NCBI GenBank assembly: GCA_012800665.1 | Contig: JAAZIW010000255.1 | Location: 1-5,907 of the forward strand | Reading direction: 5' to 3' | DNA length: 5,907 nucleotides | From: Rikenellaceae bacterium | GTDB taxonomy: Bacteria > Bacteroidota > Bacteroidia > Bacteroidales > UBA932 | In this document: piece by piece, positions 1 to 5,907 of the stretch | Layout: every line of letters starts with the position of its first letter | How positions within the stretch are numbered: position 1 is the first letter of the stretch | The notes under the pieces: generated by a model | The model's input: the letters and a program-made list of their open reading frames with translations, nothing else | What the model was told of the DNA's origin: nothing | Databases searched by the model: none | Made by a program: the position numbers and the translations under genes

Positions 1-2
1 AT

Positions 3-245
3 CAGGTAAATGAGGACTGCCGCGCCTTTACCGCGGAACCTACAATAGAGAAGGGCATGGAACTTATAGGCAAGTATCCTAAAAAGGGTTTGGACTCCGA
101 TGTGTCGGAACAGATTGCCAGATGTATAGGAGAATCTTTAAATGCATACAATGTAAGTTTGGCATCCAAGATTATGCCTTATGCGGTGTCCAAGGAGACA
201 AAGGAATTTATAAAAGAGCAAAGAAAAGCAGCCAAACAAAAGTAA
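3..245 (+). CDS. C-terminal fragment of an unrecognised protein (5' end outside window)
   Basis: The reading frame is open from the left edge (first full codon at position 3) to a TAA stop at 243-245, giving 80 visible residues. An ATG at 57 lies inside this open frame, but sequence before it (VNEDCRAFTAEPTIEKG) reads like ordinary protein, so the true start is probably outside the window. The visible part is hydrophilic, probably helical, and ends in a lysine-rich tail (FIKEQRKAAKQK). It has no membrane segment and no motif I recognise. The stop lies one base before the glmM start, so the two genes are probably co-transcribed and translationally coupled. I do not recognise the family and assign no function. 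That it is coding is fairly sure, because frame, composition and spacing all fit the gene run that follows. Confidence 0.7.
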   Translation, partial: QVNEDCRAFTAEPTIEKGMELIGKYPKKGLDSDVSEQIARCIGESLNAYNVSLASKIMPYAVSKETKEFIKEQRKAAKQK

Positions 246-246
246 T

Positions 247-1662
247 ATGACTTTGATAAAGAGCATTTCAGGAATCCGTGGAACTATCGGAGGCGCTGTG
301 GGATACGGACTGACCCCGATTGATATTGTAAAATTCAGCTATGCCTATTGTGCGAAACTGCGTGAGCGCAAGCAGCCGAATGGCGCCAAGTATAAGGTGG
401 TTGTAGGAAGGGATGCAAGACTCAGCGGCCAAATGGTAGAGAAACTGGTATGCGGTACGCTGATAGCTTGCGGTGTGGATGTTGTAAAGTGCGGACTTGC
501 CTCCACTCCGACATGCGAACTTGCCGTAGTTTTTTCGAATGCAGATGGGGGCATAATCATTACAGCTTCACATAATCCTCGCCAATGGAATGCGCTGAAA
601 CTTCTCAACGAGCATGGCGAATTCTTAACCGCCGAGCAGGGGCAAAGCATTTTGGAATGCGCCGAAAGCGGCCGGTTCGATTTTGCATCGGCGGATGAGC
701 TTGGGAAGATAGAGGAGCACGATTTTACAGATGAACACATAGATTCCGTGCTTAAACTTAAAGCAGTGGATGTCCCTGCCATAAAGGCAGCTCGATTCAA
801 AGTTGTTTTGGATGCCATCAACAGCGTGGGAGGTATAATCATTCCGCGGCTTTTGGAGCGTTTGGGAGTGGAATGCATATGTTTGAATTGCGAACCCACG
901 GGCAACTTTGCACATAATCCTGAGCCTCTTCCTCAAAATCTGATTGAGCTTTCCGGGATGGTTGTGCGTGAGGGAGCTGATTTGGGTATCAGCGTGGATC
1001 CGGATGTGGACCGTTTAGCCTTTATTTGTGAAGACGGAGAGCCTTTTGTAGAAGAATATACGCTTGTGAGCGTGGCGGATTATCTGCTTGGCTTAGCTGT
1101 AAAAGAGGGGGTTAAAGACCTGAAAACGGTAAGCAATCTGTCTTCCTCAAGAGCTCTTAGGGATGTAAGCGAGAAATACGGGGCTGAGTATTTTGCCTCC
1201 GCTGTAGGTGAGGTGAATGTAAGTACGATGATGCGTGAGGTCGGCGCTATTATTGGAGGAGAAGGGAATGGAGGGGTAATCTATCCGGAAAGCCATTATG
1301 GTCGGGATGCCGTGGTGGGGGTGGCGCTATTCTTGAGCAATCTTGCTCATTTGGGCATGAAGGTTAGTGAATACAAGAAGACCCTGCCGCAATATCATAT
1401 TGCCAAAAGCCGTATAGAACTTTCGGATTCCGCGCTTATAGATAAGATTTTATCTGCCATGAAGGAAAAGTTTGCAGCTGAAAAGCTGAATACCGTGGAT
1501 GGGGTGAGAGTGGACTTTGAAGCCAAACGCGAATGGGTGCATCTGCGCCGCTCCAACACCGAGCCTATAATCCGTGTGTATTCCGAAGCTCAGAGCGCAG
1601 AAAGAGCCGAAGCTCTCGGCCGTGAGGTAATAGCGCTTGCAGAAAGTATAATTGCCGAATAG
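247..1662 (+). CDS. glmM: Phosphoglucosamine mutase (alpha-D-phosphohexomutase family)
   Basis: A 471-residue cytoplasmic enzyme that should convert glucosamine-6-phosphate to glucosamine-1-phosphate, the step before UDP-GlcNAc synthesis for peptidoglycan and LPS. All four signature regions of the family are present: the phosphoserine loop TASHNP (about 106-111, catalytic Ser108), the Mg-binding loop DPDVDR (251-256), the sugar-specificity loop GEGNGG (338-343) and the phosphate-binding loop RRSNTEP (434-440) near the C-terminus. Length is usual for the family, and the start MTLIKSISGIRGTIGG matches Bacteroidales members as I recall them. ATG 247 follows the preceding stop by one base and places the conserved ISGIRGT motif at residues 7-13, so the start is secure. 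No Shine-Dalgarno sequence is evident, which is common in Bacteroidota. A phosphoglucomutase/phosphomannomutase specificity cannot be excluded from motifs alone, but the GEGNGG loop and the first residues favour GlmM. Confidence 0.92.
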   Translation: MTLIKSISGIRGTIGGAVGYGLTPIDIVKFSYAYCAKLRERKQPNGAKYKVVVGRDARLSGQMVEKLVCGTLIACGVDVVKCGLASTPTCELAVVFSNADGGIIITASHNPRQWNALKLLNEHGEFLTAEQGQSILECAESGRFDFASADELGKIEEHDFTDEHIDSVLKLKAVDVPAIKAARFKVVLDAINSVGGIIIPRLLERLGVECICLNCEPTGNFAHNPEPLPQNLIELSGMVVREGADLGISVDPDVDRLAFICEDGEPFVEEYTLVSVADYLLGLAVKEGVKDLKTVSNLSSSRALRDVSEKYGAEYFASAVGEVNVSTMMREVGAIIGGEGNGGVIYPESHYGRDAVVGVALFLSNLAHLGMKVSEYKKTLPQYHIAKSRIELSDSALIDKILSAMKEKFAAEKLNTVDGVRVDFEAKREWVHLRRSNTEPIIRVYSEAQSAERAEALGREVIALAESIIAE

Positions 1663-1664
1663 AG

Positions 1665-2705
1665 ATGTTTTCGTTTCGCACCACTCCCATTGCCGAACAG
1701 ACCGATAAAGCTTTACTAAGCGGGCCTGTGGGGGTCTTTTGTACGCAATCCTGCTGGAATGCCTCTTCCGGAAAATATCTTTGGGAGGTGTTTCGCGAGA
1801 GGGGAAATCTTAAAAAGCTTTTTCAGCCGGAAGGCGAACATATCTTTTTCGATATAGAAGATTTAAAGGGTCTTGCGGCCTTGGTGGTGGAAATTCAAGA
1901 TGTCGGCTCGCGTTATTTCCCCTATACGATTGATGTTCTGCGGCTTATGAATGCCCTGAACTCTCTTTCCGAGCCGCCTGCGTTATATATTGTGGATCAT
2001 CCAAATCCGGCAGGACGAGATGTGGAGGGCACTATTCCTGCGGGAATTGCAGATGAGTGGACTCCTGCTGTTGCGCACAGGCACGGTCTGACATTAGGCG
2101 AACTATGTTATCTTTATTCGGATGAAATAAAGGCGCCTTACCCGTTGCATGTGATTTCGGCTGCTGTCGCCGATACTGCCCGTCTCCTGATGCCTTGGAC
2201 CATTCCTCCCGCACACGATTTTCCCGGAGTCTTCACGCCCTATTTCTATTCCGGCGGAAGTCTTTGGAACGACACAAATGTATCGCCGGGGATAGGAACG
2301 AAACGTCCCTATGAGATAATCGGGGCCCCTTGGATTAAAACGGATACCGGCGGAATGCCGCTTCTGGAAGGATTACTTGCAAGGCCTCTGGATTATCTGC
2401 CCGTCGAGGGCATCTATAAAGGCACCCCTTGCCGCGGCTTCCAATTCATCCTTCTTCCCGGCGCCCGCTATCACTCCCTTCTGCATACATTGCAGCTTAT
2501 GCATTGGCTTTCAGGCCGTTATTCTCATTTCCGTATTTCAGAAGGCCTGTATACCCGCTTGGCGGACCCTGTGATGGCAGAATATCTTCGCGGAGAACTT
2601 ACCTTCGATGTTGTGCAAGAGCATGTCAAGGAAGGGGAACAACGCTGGATACGCAAGGCGAAACGATATCTTCTTTATGACGACAAACCAATAAGAATAA
2701 AATGA
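1665..2705 (+). CDS. Divergent, short DUF1343 (NamZ/YbbC-like) protein
   Basis: A 346-residue protein of the DUF1343 family. Characterised members (B. subtilis and Tannerella forsythia NamZ, glycoside hydrolase family GH171) are exo-beta-N-acetylmuramidases that release MurNAc from peptidoglycan fragments. Matching blocks are: VGVFCTQ (about 22-28, family usually VGLLTNQ), LFQPEG (52-57, family LFSPEHG, with the proposed catalytic Glu kept as Glu56), VEIQDVGSRYFPY (75-87), IVDHPNPAGRDVEGT (109-123), HRHGLTLGEL (138-147), TNVSPGIGTKRPYEIIGAPW (204-223) and a terminal YLLYDD (335-340). There is no signal peptide: the family domain begins within about 20 residues of the start, so a cytoplasmic location is inferred. 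About 35 residues usually found between the PEHG loop and the IQDVG strand seem to be missing, and other conserved positions differ (PPAHDFP where the family has roughly PSPN-P). ATG 1665 starts two bases after the glmM stop. The family call is firm; muramidase activity is uncertain. Confidence 0.85.
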   Translation: MFSFRTTPIAEQTDKALLSGPVGVFCTQSCWNASSGKYLWEVFRERGNLKKLFQPEGEHIFFDIEDLKGLAALVVEIQDVGSRYFPYTIDVLRLMNALNSLSEPPALYIVDHPNPAGRDVEGTIPAGIADEWTPAVAHRHGLTLGELCYLYSDEIKAPYPLHVISAAVADTARLLMPWTIPPAHDFPGVFTPYFYSGGSLWNDTNVSPGIGTKRPYEIIGAPWIKTDTGGMPLLEGLLARPLDYLPVEGIYKGTPCRGFQFILLPGARYHSLLHTLQLMHWLSGRYSHFRISEGLYTRLADPVMAEYLRGELTFDVVQEHVKEGEQRWIRKAKRYLLYDDKPIRIK

Positions 2706-3400
2706 ACGCAAAAAAATGGACAGCGCTGCTGCTCTTTGCCCTGGCAGTCGGCCTTAATTTAGTGGGCTGTTATTTCGACATTCCTATTCTCTCGCGGGTT
2801 TCAAAGCCCGTACTTATGCCTCTTGTACTGCTCAATGCCCTGCTTGCACTTTCCGATACGACAGCTCCCAAATGGTTAGGGGTTCTTCTAACCTTTGCCT
2901 TAGCTTTCCACTGCGCAGGGGATGTGTTCCTTATGCTTGAAGGATTTCCGTTTTTCGTTACAGGCCTAACATGCTTTTTAATAGGTCATTTGTTTTATAT
3001 CAGCATATTCTTCAAGAAAGGCTTGTTCAAGGGAGACAATCTGCTTTGGAGCATACTTACAGGCATTGCCGTAATTGTTATTCCTCTGGTGCTCATCAAG
3101 GTTCTGGAATTTGAGGGACCCATCAAATATGCAGTATTTGCTTACGGCATTGTTCTTTTGTTTGTATCTTTCTCCGGCCTCTGGGGAGTATTCAACAAGA
3201 AGTCAGGCGCCTCGAATCCTGCTTGCTGGCTTTGCTTCTTAGGCGGACTGGCATTCATCTTCAGCGACATCCTTGTGGCTTGGCGAAGCCTGCTCGGGAA
3301 TTCTTTTCCGCGTATCGGTTTCGTTATAATGTCCACCTATATACTCGCCGAATGCCTTATAGTAACCTCCATAGTAAGGCCGTATTTGAAGGCGAAATAG
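2702..3400 (+). CDS. YhhN/TMEM86-family integral membrane protein (putative lysoplasmalogenase)
   Basis: A 232-residue polytopic membrane protein with about eight hydrophobic segments (roughly 6-25, 36-50, 57-74, 83-104, 112-132, 142-162, 173-193, 205-226), the layout and length of the YhhN family. Conserved features are RVSKPVLMPL (32-41), the Asp in HCAGDVFLM (70-78), GHLFYI (95-100) and the Asp in FSDILVAW (187-194). The two membrane aspartates are the family's likely active-site residues. Characterised animal TMEM86 and some bacterial YhhN proteins hydrolyse the vinyl-ether bond of lysoplasmalogens; the substrate here is unknown. ATG 2702 overlaps the preceding stop as ATGA, which indicates translational coupling to the DUF1343 gene. 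It is the last gene of the plus-strand run. The family call is strong; the enzymatic activity is inferred from homologues. Confidence 0.85.
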   Translation: MNAKKWTALLLFALAVGLNLVGCYFDIPILSRVSKPVLMPLVLLNALLALSDTTAPKWLGVLLTFALAFHCAGDVFLMLEGFPFFVTGLTCFLIGHLFYISIFFKKGLFKGDNLLWSILTGIAVIVIPLVLIKVLEFEGPIKYAVFAYGIVLLFVSFSGLWGVFNKKSGASNPACWLCFLGGLAFIFSDILVAWRSLLGNSFPRIGFVIMSTYILAECLIVTSIVRPYLKAK

Positions 3401-3461
3401 AGCTTGTTTTTACCTTAAGACTGTAGTTTCCCGATAAGGAAATGCTGTGTTTGACCGGCGG
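3401..3461. other. 61-bp intergenic gap between convergent genes
   Basis: This is the only real gap in the window. It separates the stop of the YhhN gene from the stop of the convergent PriA-like gene. A bidirectional terminator would be expected here, but the only inverted repeat I find is CCTTA (3413-3417) with TAAGG (3435-3439), a 5-bp stem with a 17-base loop. No T-run follows it in either direction. No promoter is expected or seen. Confidence 0.6.
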
Positions 3462-5315
3462 CTAATAGGGATCTACATCGAAGGAAATATTGCTTCTGAG
3501 TTTATGCTCTGTGCGGAAAGCCTCTACGGCAGTGCGCAGAGCTTCTTTTTTTGCCGACAGCTGTGAATCGCGATTGAGCGTTATGCGTATCAGCGCCTTG
3601 CCGTCGCTGCGGCCTATGGCATCTGTGGCGGCAAAGCCGAGTTTTTGAAGCCTGCGGGAAAGCAGTTGGGTGAGATTTTCAAATTTGTCGCATTCCGGCA
3701 CCAACATATCTATTAGGCGGGTGTATGGGGGGAGTGAGAATTGCCGCCTTTCTGCAAGGAGAGTTTCTGCGCTTTTTAAAGAGAATACCTGATGCTTTGG
3801 GGTAGAAGTTTGTATTATTACGCGGCCGCATTCGCTTTTCAGGAAATTCAAAAACTGAAAGGCACGTTCATCGCTTCGGAAGTCTTCTGACCGGAACAGG
3901 GCATCAGCGCTTAAAAGCGCTATAATATCGTAGCCGGACAAATCACGCTTGGATGCTTCGAAAATGCTGAAAATATGGAAGCGCTCGGTATCGCCGGGAA
4001 ATACTTGCATCAGAGTCGCCTTCACTTCTTCTGTCTTCTCAAATCCTCTTATAAGGGCAATTTTGCCTTTTTTTAATTCTTGAATGAGTTTGCGCGACAA
4101 GCAGCCGAGCATACCGTTCTTGCGTTTTTCAGCAGCAGTATCTATTATTCGGGGTTCTTTGGCAATATCCTTAAAGCCCTCTTCTTTACAGTCTTCCACA
4201 AAAGAGTATTTGCCCGTTTTTACATTGAGCAGCGACTCCAAAGACGGGGAGGAACTTCCCAAGAGCACTTTCGCCCCGTGAATTTTTCCGAGCATTACAG
4301 CGGCATCGCGGCTGTTGTAGCGCGGGGAACTGTCGCTTTGCTTATGGAAGGGGGACTGCTCACTATCTATGATTATAAGTCCTAAGTTTTTGAATGGCAG
4401 GAAGATGCCGGAGCGTGTGGAGAGTAATATATAAGCTTTGCCGCTATTAATGGCATCGAAAACCCTGCGTCTTTGAGTTGCTGTTTCTTCGGAATGATGA
4501 ATTTTCAAGGTGTCGGCAAAACTTTCTTCAAGAATACTTTGCAGACGCTTTGCCAAAGCGATTTCCGGCACTAAAAGCAATACATTTTTGCTTTTGGAAA
4601 GTGTTTCCGCTGCAAGGTTTTTATAAATTTCGTAGAGCTCGGATGACTTCAGCAGTACAGGTTTGCCGAGATTAAATGCCTTATCAAGAGCTTGGTTTTG
4701 CTTGTAACTATGAAGCTGCAGCGGGGGAGAGGCATGCGGGCTTTCGCTAAGTTTTAAGAGGCGCTTTTGTGCTTCTGTAAGTTCTTTTGCTATCGCTTTC
4801 CTTTCTTCTAAAAGGCGGGCCTGAATATCTTCTCGATGTCTTTTATCAAGAGCCTTGTCTTTTGCGGCCAGGCGGGCAGAAAGTCTCGCAATCCGCGCCT
4901 TCCATAACTCTATCTCTTTCTTTCTCAGACGCTTATTCCTTTCCTCCACTCTAAGCCGCGTCTGCTCTGAACTTGTTCTTGAGGCGGGGTAGGCGGCTTT
5001 ATAGACCTCTCCGACAGTACAGAGGTAATAACTTGCAATAAAGCGCCAAAATTCAATTTCCTCTTCTGATACGCTCTCCAATCCGGTGTCAAGTTCCAAA
5101 ACGCTTTCTATACGCGAAATATCTATGTCAGGCGTGACATTCAAGGCCGAAACAACTGCGATATAGTTTCTGCCCGCGAACTTGACTTTTATGCGATTCC
5201 CGATTTTGAGGATATGTTTTTGCTCCTGCCGGAAGATGTCATCCTCTGGCAGGCTATAACAAGGCTCCCACTCCAGCCGGAGTGGGAGTATAACTTGTAT
5301 GTATTTGGTTTCCAC
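3462..5315 (-). CDS. PriA-like protein lacking helicase motifs and zinc-binding module
   Basis: A 617-residue protein that aligns along its length with primosomal protein N' (PriA), the 3'-5' helicase that restarts stalled replication forks. PriA is usually about 730-830 residues. Matching blocks are: the N-terminal 3'-end-binding region (YIQVILPL 5-12; YYLCTVGEVYKAAYP 96-110), motif Ia (LLLVPEIAL 246-254), STRSGIFLPFKNLGLIIID (299-317), PRYNSRDAAVMLG (331-343), LLGSSSPSLESL (351-362), DFRSDERAFQFL (478-489), VIIQTSTPKHQV (499-510), ERRQFSLPPYTRLI (522-535) and the terminal ISFDVDPY (610-617). Altered or missing: no Walker A (PVLLKSSELYEIY, 219-231), DSEQ instead of DEEH (317-320), no cysteine-rich zinc module, no motif V, and motif VI unrecognisable. 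Residues 118-190 are a Lys/Arg/Glu-rich likely coiled coil. The start is GTG at 5315, four bases after the OmpA-family stop, and it puts the conserved first strand at residue 5. Helicase activity is very unlikely. It may be a DNA-binding or structural paralogue, or a decayed gene still open by chance. Confidence 0.85.
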   Translation of the reverse strand: METKYIQVILPLRLEWEPCYSLPEDDIFRQEQKHILKIGNRIKVKFAGRNYIAVVSALNVTPDIDISRIESVLELDTGLESVSEEEIEFWRFIASYYLCTVGEVYKAAYPASRTSSEQTRLRVEERNKRLRKKEIELWKARIARLSARLAAKDKALDKRHREDIQARLLEERKAIAKELTEAQKRLLKLSESPHASPPLQLHSYKQNQALDKAFNLGKPVLLKSSELYEIYKNLAAETLSKSKNVLLLVPEIALAKRLQSILEESFADTLKIHHSEETATQRRRVFDAINSGKAYILLSTRSGIFLPFKNLGLIIIDSEQSPFHKQSDSSPRYNSRDAAVMLGKIHGAKVLLGSSSPSLESLLNVKTGKYSFVEDCKEEGFKDIAKEPRIIDTAAEKRKNGMLGCLSRKLIQELKKGKIALIRGFEKTEEVKATLMQVFPGDTERFHIFSIFEASKRDLSGYDIIALLSADALFRSEDFRSDERAFQFLNFLKSECGRVIIQTSTPKHQVFSLKSAETLLAERRQFSLPPYTRLIDMLVPECDKFENLTQLLSRRLQKLGFAATDAIGRSDGKALIRITLNRDSQLSAKKEALRTAVEAFRTEHKLRSNISFDVDPY

Positions 5316-5319
5316 TGAA

Positions 5320-5907
5320 TTATTTAAGAGTGCCTTCTTCGGCAGCTTTAATCATGGCCTCGTTGGCAGTTACATAAACCTCCACGCGGCGATTCAGTGT
5401 GCGGCCTTCTGCGGTCTCGTTCGATGCAATCGGCAAATCGTAGCTTTTACCCTCAGAAGTAATGCGTGCCTTTGCTATGCCTAAGCCCTCGAGGTAGGAA
5501 GATACAGAATCCGCCCTTTTTTGGGAAATCCTCTTGTTGACCTCAGCAGTACCTGTGTTGTCTGTATGGCCCCAAACTGTTATGTCTGTTTCCGGAAGGT
5601 CTGCCATGGTTGCAGCGAAGTTTGCGAGAGTGGTTTTGCTGCTTTCGTTAAGCGTGGTGCCGTTGATGGGGAAGAGTATGCCGCTGTCGAAAGTTACACG
5701 GATGGCCTTGAGACCGTTGATGTCAATAGTTTCCACTTTTGCGCTTTCAAGCTTGGCAAGTTCTTCTGCTTTCTTGTCCATTTTATTGCCGATTAAAGCG
5801 CCTGCTGTACCGCCTACGGCTGTGCCTGCTGTAGCTCCAATGGCAATTGCTTTAGCATCTCCTCCGCTGACGAGGTACCCGAGTGCAGCTCCGAGTACGG
5901 CACCCGA
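5320..5907 (-). CDS. Glycine-zipper OmpA-family outer-membrane protein, YiaD-like (5' end outside window)
   Basis: The frame is open from the right window edge to a TAA at 5322-5320, giving 195 visible residues; the N-terminus and any lipoprotein signal lie outside. Visible residues 1-41 form a Gly/Ala-rich glycine zipper (GAVLGAALGYLVSGG, then GATAGTAVGGTAGALIGNKM), likely membrane-associated. A short charged linker follows (MDKKAEELAKLES). The C-terminal half is an OmpA-like domain, which in this family binds peptidoglycan noncovalently: LFPINGTTLN (visible 78-87), GHTDNTG (113-119, containing the Asp of the binding site), ISQKRADSVSSYLEGLG (127-143) and NRRVEVYV (172-179, containing the Arg of the binding site). 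The zipper-linker-OmpA order and the IGNKMDKKAEEL junction resemble E. coli YiaD. An internal ATG at 5781 is not the start, because the zipper before it is in frame. The PriA-like gene begins four bases after the stop, so the two are probably co-transcribed. Confidence 0.88.
   Translation of the reverse strand, partial: SGAVLGAALGYLVSGGDAKAIAIGATAGTAVGGTAGALIGNKMDKKAEELAKLESAKVETIDINGLKAIRVTFDSGILFPINGTTLNESSKTTLANFAATMADLPETDITVWGHTDNTGTAEVNKRISQKRADSVSSYLEGLGIAKARITSEGKSYDLPIASNETAEGRTLNRRVEVYVTANEAMIKAAEEGTLK

Noticed and set aside
345..905. 186-codon open frame on the minus strand inside glmM
   Set aside because: Its product is low in recognisable motifs and rich in Ser, Thr and Pro, typical of an antisense frame. 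The plus-strand frame encodes every GlmM signature across the same bases.
2377..2680. Two overlapping plus-strand open frames within the DUF1343 gene
   Set aside because: They overlap a well-supported gene in another frame and show no conserved motif; both are shadows.
3413..3439. Inverted repeat CCTTA/TAAGG as a terminator for the convergent genes
   Set aside because: The stem is only 5 bp with a 17-base loop, and no T-run follows on either strand.
4080..4385. 101-codon plus-strand open frame opposite the PriA-like gene
   Set aside because: It lies opposite conserved PriA blocks, including the SSSPS and DSEQ motifs, and has no recognisable domain of its own.
3462..5315. Frameshifted pseudogene of a normal PriA
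   Set aside because: The whole length stays in one frame, and conserved blocks appear in the correct order before and after each missing element. The losses look like in-frame changes rather than a frameshift, though decay without frameshift cannot be fully excluded.
5320..5781. Starting the OmpA-family gene at the ATG at 5781
   Set aside because: The frame continues upstream to the window edge and encodes a glycine zipper normal for YiaD-like proteins, so this Met is internal.

Overview
The window looks like chromosomal DNA from a Bacteroidota bacterium, most likely of the order Bacteroidales. The evidence is the Bacteroides-like start of the phosphoglucosamine mutase, the best family match of the PriA-like protein, and gene starts without clear Shine-Dalgarno sites. 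This placement rests on recalled family patterns, not on a search. The sequence is almost entirely coding, and both end genes are cut by the window edges. I see no tRNA, rRNA, CRISPR array, insertion sequence or other mobile element.

Left half, plus strand, about 1-3400: a tight run of four genes. They are the C-terminal end of an unrecognised protein, glmM (phosphoglucosamine mutase), a short divergent DUF1343/NamZ-type protein, and a YhhN/TMEM86-family membrane protein. Gaps are 1 bp, 2 bp and a 4-bp overlap, so this is very probably one transcript. GlmM supplies glucosamine-1-phosphate for UDP-GlcNAc and so for peptidoglycan and LPS. Characterised DUF1343 enzymes release MurNAc from peptidoglycan ends. 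YhhN relatives act on ether lysolipids. The shared theme is the cell envelope, but the DUF1343 copy has altered active-site regions, so its activity is uncertain.

A 61-bp gap (3401-3461) separates this run from a convergent minus-strand pair. I found no convincing terminator in it.

Right half, minus strand, about 5907-3462: a glycine-zipper OmpA-family protein (YiaD-like, N-terminus outside the window) is followed after 4 bp by a GTG-started, intact 617-codon gene. That gene's product aligns along its length with primosomal helicase PriA. It lacks the Walker A loop, the whole zinc-binding module and helicase motif V, and it carries DSEQ in place of DEEH and no recognisable motif VI. The flanking blocks still align well, including the N-terminal DNA-binding region and the extreme C-terminus. 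A helicase-dead PriA paralogue encoded with an OmpA-like envelope protein is the most unusual item in the window.
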